A stretch of 64,000 nt of DNA from Onthophagus taurus (lineage: Eukaryota; Arthropoda; Insecta; Coleoptera; Scarabaeidae): assembly GCF_036711975.1 (NCBI RefSeq), contig NC_091973.1, positions 16,306,001 to 16,370,000 on the forward strand, given 5' to 3'. Within the stretch, counting starts at the first letter, position 1, and each line of letters starts with the position of its first letter. The position numbers and the translations under genes are program-made. Shown piece by piece: positions 52,004 through 61,329 of this stretch. A model generated the notes under the pieces. It was not told the origin of the DNA, searched no databases, and saw only the letters and a list, made by a program, of their open reading frames with translations.

Positions 52004-52870
52004 TTAGTTATCTAAAATCTCGTTTAGTAACTCATCGGCGTTGTTTTTTGATTGTTTGGAAATTTTATATTCTTCCAGCAAGTCTAGCTTTAATGATTTT
52101 GGTTGATGATGCATCACTTCCATATTATTGAGGTTTATTTTATGACCGGTTTCCGAAATATGTTTGAAAATGGCAGAGTTTTTGTCTTTATTGTGTTCTT
52201 TAAAGCGTGTTAATAGATTTCTACCTGTTTGACCAATGTAAATTTTATTGCAGTCATTACAAGTTATTTTGTAAACCTCATTCAGTAAATGAAAATGAAA
52301 TTTGTGTTTATTATTGGTAAGTAAATTGGAAATTTTGGTCGTGTTTTTGGTAGCTATGTGTATGTTGTGTTTCTTGGTTAAGGAATGTAGTTGATTGATC
52401 ACAGGTTCGTAATTTGAAATAGAAATATATTTAGGTGGGGGTTTAAAGTGAGGATAAATGAATGAAAGGATTTTATTATTATGTACTTTGTAGAATATGG
52501 TTTGTAAATCTTTAATATTATAGCCGTTATTCAGACCTATTTTTATAATATTAAAGATTTCTGAGTTAACATTATCAGTGTTAAGGGGTGTGTTAAGGGG
52601 TGTGCCTCTATGGAAGAAGAATCTGAACGCTGCTTCTTTATATTTGAAAGGAATGAAAGAATTTTTGGGGATTATTGTGTCAGTAGTGGTGGGTTTCCGG
52701 AAAATATTAAAGGTGAGAGAAGAATTAGATGTGTTTTTGGTGATTGTTAAGTCAAGAAAATTGATACTATTGTTAATTTCTTTTTCAAGGGTAAAGTCAA
52801 GTTTACTGAAATTGTTTATAAGATTAAACAGAGCTATTGTGACAATTGTGATGTCACAATTTTTAGTCAT
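52004..52870 (-). CDS. PLE reverse transcriptase end plus GIY-YIG endonuclease (second type)
   Basis: A 288-residue frame with the same architecture as 43283-42441 but a different sequence. It has NFLDLTITK...FNIFRKPTTTD after the RT catalytic site, then VYKITCNDCNKIYIGQTGRN, RFKEHNKDK and the His block FKHISETGHKIN. It starts just downstream of where YxDD would be, so this copy is truncated in nearly the same place as the other PLE. The endonuclease part looks complete. Confidence 0.75.
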   Translation of the reverse strand: MTKNCDITIVTIALFNLINNFSKLDFTLEKEINNSINFLDLTITKNTSNSSLTFNIFRKPTTTDTIIPKNSFIPFKYKEAAFRFFFHRGTPLNTPLNTDNVNSEIFNIIKIGLNNGYNIKDLQTIFYKVHNNKILSFIYPHFKPPPKYISISNYEPVINQLHSLTKKHNIHIATKNTTKISNLLTNNKHKFHFHLLNEVYKITCNDCNKIYIGQTGRNLLTRFKEHNKDKNSAIFKHISETGHKINLNNMEVMHHQPKSLKLDLLEEYKISKQSKNNADELLNEILDN

Positions 52871-53689
52871 TACGAAAAGGTATAAAATGGGTTGCCTAAA
52901 ATCAACAAAACACTTTAAAGTAAACCTCTGGCAATTACCTTGTAATTCTACTAAAGAATGGATCTACATATTCAACAATTACCTTGTAGATGGCTTTAGG
53001 TACCTATTAAAAATTTAAAAATAAATATAAAAAATAATTAATTGCCAATAAAATGTTATAAAACGTATTATAAATTGATCAATAATCTTTAGTTGATAAT
53101 AAGATTTGTTCATGACCAATTTCTTTTTTAACTACTGAGTAAATAAATATATAATAATAATAGTGACTTTATTCATACCTATCAATGCAATAACAAATCA
53201 ACAATTTTACTAAATATATTAGAAACATAAAATAAATGGCATATAAGCAGCAAATATAAGAAGCAAATGCGGACATTGGGTCGTACTTGTAGTCATTTCA
53301 GCGCTGCCATTGGTCGCAAAAATTAAGAGTTTAACTAAGCCATTTGTTGATCACCTGTATATCATTTGATGATATACAGGTGTCTCAGCGAGACCGTTCA
53401 TTAGACGTTTCTGAGATTCTGGCCGAAATAAAAATTTGAAAATTCAGATTTAAGTACAATCAATTGTGTTCTCGTCGACTAAAATATTTTCAAATTAAAA
53501 TATTAAGAAATTTATTATTAAAAGAAATTAAGGATTTCTTCATTTGTATAAACAATAACGTTATTAATATCCCTTTTAACTGGTTTTAGACTCACAAACA
53601 TCAAACAACGTAAATCAAACTTTGACGTTTGTCAATAAGTCATTAAACATTTTCTAATAAATCCATAATCAATGAGGTGTATGATTTAA
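52871..53689. other. PLE-flanking DNA with one strong hairpin
   Basis: No gene is seen. It includes ATTACCTTGTA-type short repeats at about 52937 and 52979, and the 31-base hairpin at 53352. Confidence 0.4.
53352..53382. repeat. Perfect hairpin, 13 bp arms
   Basis: CACCTGTATATCA and TGATATACAGGTG surround a TTTGA loop. Confidence 0.85.
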
Positions 53690-54010
53690 AATACGGTAAA
53701 AATTAAAAGAGCTCTTTTTCAGTTTTTTAATAAATATACTTAGTACTGGTTTCGATAATTACTTATCATCATCAGCTAAATCTTCAAGCTAAATTATAAT
53801 TAAAAGTATATAGAATTAAATAAAATAAATAAATAAACTTATGGTTAAATAAATAATAAAAGTCACAGTATAAAATGATTTGAAAACTAAAACAACGGAA
53901 ATTAAAGATGTAAAGTGGACGACATTGAACGACACTACAGGTTAAAATGGAGCAATCACATAAGAAAAAAATAAGTTTCACAGATATGTTAAAAACTAGA
54001 ATTTTAAATA
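53690..54010 (-). mobile_element. PLE terminal arm, solitary
   Basis: Matches the left arm of the PLE at 38109 without the piggyBac. It continues through GTAAAGTGGACGACA to about 54010 and then loses homology. Confidence 0.65.
53746..53775 (-). ncRNA. Hammerhead-like motif D
   Basis: Helix I ATTTAG/CTAAGT as in motif A, CTGATGA plus T. Helix II GATAA/TTATC with a GTAA loop, all Watson-Crick where A has G-U pairs, then GAAA. Helix III is changed to CCAG, and TA follows. Confidence 0.65.
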
Positions 54011-54589
54011 TGAGTATAATATTAACAATTAAAAAATTATATAAAATAAAAGCCTCCTTTAAAAAAAGAATATACAAAGAAATATTATTATTTTATTTAT
54101 TTCTTAAATTAATTATGTATGTACATAATATAAATCAGGGCAATAATGTACCGTGTTGTATCAAATCCATGTTAATTGTAAAGTTTAATCTTTCTGTCTT
54201 CCCATTTGTTATTCTTATGCAATTGGTTTATGTAAATGATTGTTAACCGCAGTTTATTAGCGACTTTATCATATTAAAAATGACACTCAACAGTTTCTGA
54301 AGATAATGTAATATAGATATTTTTTATAAGATTCGTATATTACAAAGTGTTACTTATTCAATTACTATTACAATTACTGTTACAAATTTGTGAAAATCTC
54401 AAGTGACACAAACACTTAATGAGATATTAGAGCTTACCTCTTAATACCTCTTTTATTTTTTTGTAAGGATTCTAACTATGATATTTGCTCCTTTTAAATG
54501 TTAAAAAAGCAAACAAGCTTGATTTCTATACTAAAGAATACAATGAGAATACAAGAAAAATTTCAATATTTACATATTAAACTTTTGGC
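54011..54589. other. No gene recognised
   Basis: AT-rich DNA between the PLE arm and the RTE-like remnant. Confidence 0.4.
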
Positions 54590-55516
54590 TTGATTTCATC
54601 AATTACTATTTTTAATCTTGCACTACTACCTATCACCATAACTTTACTTTCCAACTTGTTCATCTTCATTCCAAAATCCTTTGTACTCTCTTTCGATTTA
54701 TTTATATTTAAACTTGCATTTACTTCTTTCCTACCTCTAGCTATAATAATCACGTCATCTGCGAATGCTCCTTCTAGAACTTCAATTTTCTATTTTCGAC
54801 AAAGAATTTCTTTACCTTATTTTACACTTTTTGTTATCTCATCCATATAGGTTATGACTTGCGTTGGATTTAATCCTCCGCCTTGTATAAGACCTTCTTT
54901 TGTCATTAATTCTTTTGATTTTAAGTTTTTATAGGTTTAAAATGTTCTATGTATTCTTGATTTGAAAGTAAATATCACGGATATCTAGGAAACAGAAAAC
55001 TTTTACTACAAATTTTTTCGCCTATTAGTCATTATTCCCGTTGAGGAATAATTCCCTTACTTTTATAATATTCAATATCTATAATAGAATTCCTTTATAA
55101 TTATTACTATATTTTCTGCCCCCTCTCTTGTGGATTGGCACTAATAGGGCCGTTTGCCAATCCTTGGGTACAATTTCTTCTTCCCACACTTGCTGCAGTA
55201 TATTCAGTAACATTTCTGTTCTCTGTGATTCCATATATTTTATCATTTTTGTGGTTAATCTATCTTGACCAGGAGCTTTTCCATTTTTTATTCTGTTATT
55301 ACCGTTTCCAACTCTTCCATGCTTCTGCTCACCTGTTGATGTTCTGTTACTTCTGTTACTTTTTTGTGATACAGGGGTCGGTAACTTAATCTCATTTTGA
55401 CAATTTTCGCTTAACAGTTCCATGAAGTGTTTCTTCCATTTTTCCCTTAGTATTAACCCGTTTTTATCCTTTACAGCTTTAGTCTCGGCTATTTGTTTTC
55501 CTATAGAGTTTTCCAA
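54590..55516 (-). pseudogene. RTE-like non-LTR reverse transcriptase remnant
   Basis: The first part (55516-55079) reads KNGKAPGQDRLTTKMIKYM and VPKDWQTALLVPIHKRGG, ending in the YKGILL block. Further left, in broken frames, come GLIQGGGLNPTQVITYMDEI and the catalytic FADDVIIIARGRKE. The style is RTE/CR1-like. Endonuclease sequence upstream is not recognisable beyond weak pieces to about 55980. Several stops and frame changes are present. Confidence 0.65.
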
Positions 55517-56717
55517 AGTTATAATATTTTAAGAAAGAAGTTTTTATTTTTCTTGCTGTTTCTCTGCATCCTTATCTCTGAACTCTGTCCAATTTTGTCT
55601 CAATCACCATTTCCTTCGCTTTCTACCTTTCCCTCTTTAATCATAACTTTCACGTTTTTGTTTTCTTTAGATAACTTTTCCAAACCCATTTATTTGTGTT
55701 CAATGTCGCCCATCTCCATTTAAATTAATATATTTTCATCCACTTTTTTTGTGAATTTCTTCATACTTTTGCCTAATTATATCCTTCCACAATAAATATA
55801 TAATTTTGTATTTGTTCGTAAACAATTTTTCCCTGAAAGCACTAATAACACTAGTTTACAACTTTTAATCAATTTTTTCCTCGAAGACTGCGATATTTTT
55901 TTATAGCGTAGAATGTTGAGCTGATTCTGAAACTGTCTTCCCTTTTTCTCCATCACGTCCAGCTTTCGAGATATCTCCAAAAATGTGGAAAATCGTAAAT
56001 TAAAAAACGTAGTAACGGTTCATGATCAGTATATTTTTTATTTTGCATAATGTGCTTCTGTAGCTATATGGACATGAAAGTAGAGATCCTGACGAACATT
56101 TTGAGGTATTGATGGCATAAATTGGACCCCCCGTTATTTTGTTACAACCTAAAACAAAATCAAATTTTTTGGCATTTTTCCCGTATTTTTTTTTTACTTA
56201 ATCGCACCATAACAAACAATAATTATATATGAACAAAAAAGTTAGCTATTCTATCCTGTAGAACCCTCCTAGAAAATTCTCTAAATATCGAAGCATTGGA
56301 CACCATGGTCGAACGTATTTTACCGGAGATATCGTTAATTTACGAGAATCGTGCAAAATTTCATTTTTTACCATTCTCACTGCATTGTTGAAACATTGTT
56401 ACGACCCTTTTTTTTTTTAATAAAGAGGTGTTCTAACTCTTCCGGGCACTAAGTATAAACATTAAATTCACTGAAATCAATATTATTATTTTTTAAATAC
56501 AACAAACAATTAAGAACTCGTGCGTGTACCTATTAGACCTTCTTTGCAAAAGAGATTCTCAGTGTTAAAAAACAATCACTTTCTGGAAAATGTGTTTTTT
56601 AATAACTCCACTTCCTTATGTATTAGAACCTTGTTCTGCTAAACAGTATTTTTTTGTTCTTTTTAGTAGAACCTTGTTCTTTTTCAATCGTTCAAGTTCT
56701 ACGTGAAGAAATTAAAG
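55517..56717. other. Mostly unassigned
   Basis: The first 450 bases may be decayed linker sequence of the RTE-like element on the minus strand. The rest shows no supported frame. Confidence 0.3.
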
Positions 56718-56720
56718 TAA

Positions 56721-56966
56721 GGTACACAGGGGCAAATGTGACCGCGAAATCCATTAGTTCGATTTTAACTCCTTTTAATTTCGTTGTATACTTACCGATT
56801 TAAATGACAGTTTAGGTGGTGTACACTCAACATGTTTTGAGTTGATAGCTAAAAACTCAAGCCGAAATATTGATGTTTTTTTTTCTTAATTGAACTCCAA
56901 AAAAATTCAATGGTTCACACTTCCCCATCAAATTGGGGCAAGTGCGAATTTGGTGTCTAGTGTACC
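56721..56966. mobile_element. Possible Harbinger-like MITE
   Basis: Ends GGTACACAGGGG and (reverse) GGTACACTAGAC share GGTACAC inverted, with TAA at 56718-56720 and 56967-56969. Further in, both sides carry GGGGCAA and GCGAA words. 246 bp, non-coding. Confidence 0.45.
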
Positions 56967-56969
56967 TAA

Positions 56970-58478
56970 AATACCATAGAAAATCTTTCTCTCAAAAATA
57001 CAACTTAATTTACATTTGCGTCAAATATGATTGAAAATGTAAAATGCCCTCTTCTGTCAAACGTCAAGATAATTCTGGAGCTTTCAAGATAATTTCATAT
57101 TTTCCCTGCATACCTTTATAAGTTTATTTTAAATACTAAACATATGTATCAGCAATAAATTCAATTCAAAAGACATTCTTAAGTATTCAAATTACAACAA
57201 ATACAGATGTAACAAATCTCCTTTGTAACTTCTGTCGAGTTGATTGATAATTCTTTCTCCATAATCGTGTTTTCTTCCATGATTTCTTGGTGAGGTTATT
57301 TGCTTTCAAAATTACCATCATGAAGATATTATCTTCGTCTTCCAACACACAAAAGTTTGGTTTAAATTAACATTAATAATGAAACTACTAAAAAGTTTTG
57401 ACATAAATGAATAACTGGAAGCATTCACAATAATAATTTTGCCTAATAATTATGAAGCATCGAATAGATAGTGCATATAAATTATTGCATTGCAATACTT
57501 ATTAATTAATTAATTACATGTCTTTCATTTTGTTTCAGCTTCTGGTCGAATTGCATGGATTTAAGATCGTCAATCATTGTGCAACTAAAATGGGACCATT
57601 ACGTTGATAGTAAATATTTTGTCTGATATTCAATGGAACTTCTTTCAGTAGGTCTATCAAATTAATTACGAGAAAGGAAAATTCATGCTGAACGTGACTT
57701 TCCACTGTCACATGTGGGTTATTATCAGACCAATATAAATTTGTATATTATTTCCACAATATGCTGCTGAGATATCTTAATGATTTCATATTTGTGATGT
57801 GTAGTTAGGAACCAGTCTTTTATGGCTGTGCTATAGATAGGTACACAAGTGTTCTACAAAGAATAATTGCTACAGAGCTTCAGAATAATTCTTTGTGGAA
57901 TGCATGTGTATGTGCAACCTGTACATTTTGGGATCTGCTTTTTTGATAATTTTTTTGTTAAAGTTCCCAAAATGTAACTCTTCCTTATAATTCTGCTTAT
58001 TTTCTGTGTACTGGATATTATGTAACTGTTCACACAATTATTTTGAGTCATTCAAACTTCTGTATAAGTAACAGTTTTAAAATTGAAGCCAAGAACTCAA
58101 ATATTAATAATATAAGTTTCACCCAATGTTTTGAATATCATGATGCTATCATGCTTAAGTCATGATGACAATGATAACAATTCTTTTGAAAAGGACTCAT
58201 CTTAGCCAAAGAGCTTGAGATGAGATCTTTTCGAGATATATTTTAGAATATCACGTATTGCACAATTATGACTAAAACAAAAAAAAAATGACTAAAACAA
58301 AAAAAAAAGAATAAAACAACATGATAAAACAATTCAATTTTTTTTATTTATAACCAAAATATTCAAGGTTGCTCATTTGAGCTAAAAAATTGATTTTTGG
58401 CGAAAACGGTTCATCAAATTTACGTTTTTCATACATCGTTGTAAAGAGGCTTCCAAGACCTTTCAAATGAAGTATCAC
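56970..58478. other. No gene recognised
   Basis: AT-rich. A short tandem duplication (TGACTAAAACAAAAAAAAA twice) lies at about 58270-58310. No domain-bearing frame is present. Confidence 0.4.
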
Positions 58479-58684
58479 TCAACTCCTCTGTCCTTCACTT
58501 TTCAATAACACTTTATCATTAAATTTATACTTAACACTATTAATCTTATTATCTAACTTACATTTTCTATCGGTTTTTGATTGTATTAAGTTTTTCTGAG
58601 CATCATTCCATGCACTGCTTAATCGGTATTTTAGGTCGTTCGGATAGTTATCAAAATTATAAATGGGCTCTCTATTATTTAGAG
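58479..58684 (-). pseudogene. Gypsy integrase C-terminal scrap
   Basis: YNFDNYPNDLKYRLSSAWND ... KYKFNDKVLLKSE resembles the region just before the GPY/F end of Gypsy integrases. It is cut at its upstream side by the hAT terminal repeat at 58685. Confidence 0.5.
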
Positions 58685-60872
58685 CAGGGCTTCTTAAACT
58701 TTTTTCATTCACGACCCCATTTATGATTGCTAATTTTCTGGCGACCCCATATAAATATAAAAGAAAGATAAATAAATATTTTTTGATGATTTATTTATTA
58801 GGTAACAATATACATATGAAAATATATAGTTTTGAAATTCGTTTAGAAACATTAGAAATTAAAAGGGATATCTGACCGTCTTAGTTCGCTCGAATATATT
58901 CGAACAAAGTCGTTGAGTGGTAAGTATTAAATTAAAATTAAAGGAAAAAATTCAATGAGATGGATGTGCCTGTTTTTTATTGCATAACAAAGTAAATCTT
59001 GGTGGAATGTTTGACACTGCTGGACGTAAGACCTCTTCAACATTTTTTAGCGATGAACGATATTGGGATTTAATATGTGTTAAAGCTGAGAAAGTAACTT
59101 CACATAAATATGTGGTGTTGAATGGCAGAAGAACATTTAACGCCATATCAGCGATTGTGGGAAATTCAGTTCTAGTTCCGATCCAGAATTCAGTCAAGGG
59201 CTTTTTTGGAAATTGTAGTTTTAAGTTTGAGTCACTCGAAAGCTCAGCAAATTCCTCTTGAGCTTTAAGTGGCAGGTGATCAATCTCACTTAAGCCAATC
59301 CAAAACGGCTTTTGAATCCAAGTTACCTTTTTGAAATCAATATTTAATATAAAATATGTACGGAACTGTGTTTCTAGAGCTTTTAAGTGATCTACAATAA
59401 TTTTTGCAATAAAAGTTTTACAATGATTTTTCTCGATTATAAAATTGTCGACACTGAAAAACATTTCGAACGAATTTTTTTCTACCCTACTTTTCCAAAT
59501 GTTGATCTTTTTAATAAAACTTTCAATTTTATCATTCGAAGTAAATATATTGCAATTATTTCCTTGAAGAGACAAGTTGAGATCGTTTAATTTCGCAAAG
59601 ATATCTGACAAATAACACAGCTTGGATAGCCATAAGTCATTTTGAAAAAAAGCAGCAAGTTCAAATTTTCGTTCGGTTAAAAATATTTCGATTTCGTCCT
59701 TTAATAACATTAATCTTCTTAAACTTTGACCTCTTGACAACCATCTTACTTCTGCATGTAATAATAAAGTTGTGTAGTTGGAATCCGTATCCTTACAGAG
59801 ATTTGAAAATAAGCGACTGTTAAGGGCATGACTCTTAATAAAATTTATAATCTTAACAGCATCCTGAAGTACATCGTTCAATTCTGGTGCTATTTTTTTT
59901 TGCTGCAAGGGCCTCTCGGTGAATAAGGCAGTGAGTAAAAGTTATATGATCATAATGAGCAGCTTGAAAAAATGATTTAAAACCAATATTTTTGCCCGTC
60001 ATCGCTCTTGCACCATCTGTGCATATTCCACAGCAATTTTTCCATTCTAAACCTTCAGTTTTTAAAAATTCGTCAACTTTACAATATATGTCTTTCCCTG
60101 TAGTATGGTCTTTCATAGGACGACAAAATAACAATTCTTCCTCCACGCTTTCTTTATAAACGTACCTGACATATACTAACAACTGAGCCAATTTAGTAAT
60201 ATCCGTTGTTTCGTCCAACTGAATTGAAAATTTTGGGCTTTCTTTAATTCTTGTAATAAGTTGCACTAATTGGTCCTTGTTGACATCAGAAATTCTATTC
60301 GAGACAGTGTCGTTCGACAAAGGAATTTTTCGAATATCTTCGCCATATTTACTTCCATGTAGTATTTCTACCATTTTAATAGCAGCAGGTAATACAAGAT
60401 CTTCTCCAATGGTGAACGGCTTTTTATTTTTAGCAATACAGTATGAAACTTCATATGACGCTAGTAAATATTTTTCATTAACGGTCATGAATTTTTCAAA
60501 GGTTTTTTTTTCTTTATTTAAAGATTTATACAGTCTTTCAAAATATTCTTTTGGTTTATTGACATAAGAAACATGCTTTGATTCAAGATGTCTTTTTAAT
60601 TTTGATGGTTTCATACTCTCCGGGGCCAATAATTCATTGCAGATCAAACAAAGAGGTTGTTCATTACCCTTACAATTTTGAAATGTAAAGCCAAATTGAA
60701 GAAAAGACTCATCATATTTTCTTTTTCGCACATTAGATGCTTGTTTTTCAATACTTTGTCCTGCCTGAGGAGAGTTTGTAGCATTATCATCTGCGTCATT
60801 ACCATTCTTATTTAAGTTCAGCCATTTATCCATGGCCAAAAATTATTTTGATGCTAAAATCCAATAAATATA
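58685..60872 (-). mobile_element. ZBED-like hAT element, right end lost
   Basis: The left end starts CAGGGCTTCTTAAACTTTTT, a typical hAT terminal repeat, inserted in a Gypsy scrap. On the right, the element is interrupted at 60873 by a Gypsy LTR shortly upstream of the transposase start, so the other terminal repeat should lie beyond the window. Confidence 0.7.
58952..60839 (-). pseudogene. hAT transposase of ZBED5/SCAND3-like type, one frame break
   Basis: Starts MDKWLNLNKNGND, then a BED-like finger (PLCLICNELL...LKRHLESKH), the catalytic-type FSIQLDETTDI, CCGICTDGARAMTG and THCLIHREALA. A change of frame falls at about 59853-59908. The remainder reads NDVLQDAVKIINFIK, VRWLSRGQSL and a C-terminus with FSALTHIKSQYRSSL and LRPAVSNIPPRF. 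Apart from that break the protein is nearly full length. Such genes are widespread as transposons and as host-domesticated copies; here the terminal repeat argues for a transposon. Confidence 0.8.
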
Positions 60873-61134
60873 TGTAGGAGTTTACCCAAGAGAGGGCGTC
60901 ACTTTTCGGCCTCCCCACCATTCGCGCACACACACATTTTTATTTTTAAAGAACATCAAGACCAGTCGAGAGAGTTCCGCCGAAGACACCGCATGAAACA
61001 CTTGTCAAGACGTGCAAAGACGAATTCATTGTTCATTTTGTTATTATCAAACAGTTTAATTTAATATACGGTTTTATTCTAAAACGTGTTACATTAAAAG
61101 AAAATCCCTAGACAACATAAAGAAAGAGCCTACA
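60873..61134 (+). repeat. 5' LTR of a Gypsy element
   Basis: It starts TGTAGG and ends CCTACA, a perfect short inverted pair, 262 bp apart end to end. A primer-binding-site-like TGG lies three bases beyond. The matching 3' LTR would be outside the window. Confidence 0.65.
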
Positions 61135-61137
61135 TTT

Positions 61138-61155
61138 TGGGCGCTCTCCCGGGAT
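61138..61155 (+). other. Candidate primer-binding site
   Basis: TGGGCGCTCTCCCGGGAT follows the LTR after TTT. The TGG start fits pairing with a tRNA 3' CCA end; the tRNA could not be identified. Confidence 0.45.
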
Positions 61156-61329
61156 AAGCAAGGACGAAGAAAGAGTGAAAAGAAAGGTGTTGGAACGAGG
61201 ACGGAAGAACGACGGCGTGGGAATCAACGACGAAACCGGTGACGACCAAATGTGCATTTGGCGCCACCAAAGATAAGGATTCCTAGAAAAATACGAGTAA
61301 GAAAATAACCTTTTGATCCTTTTGAAAAA

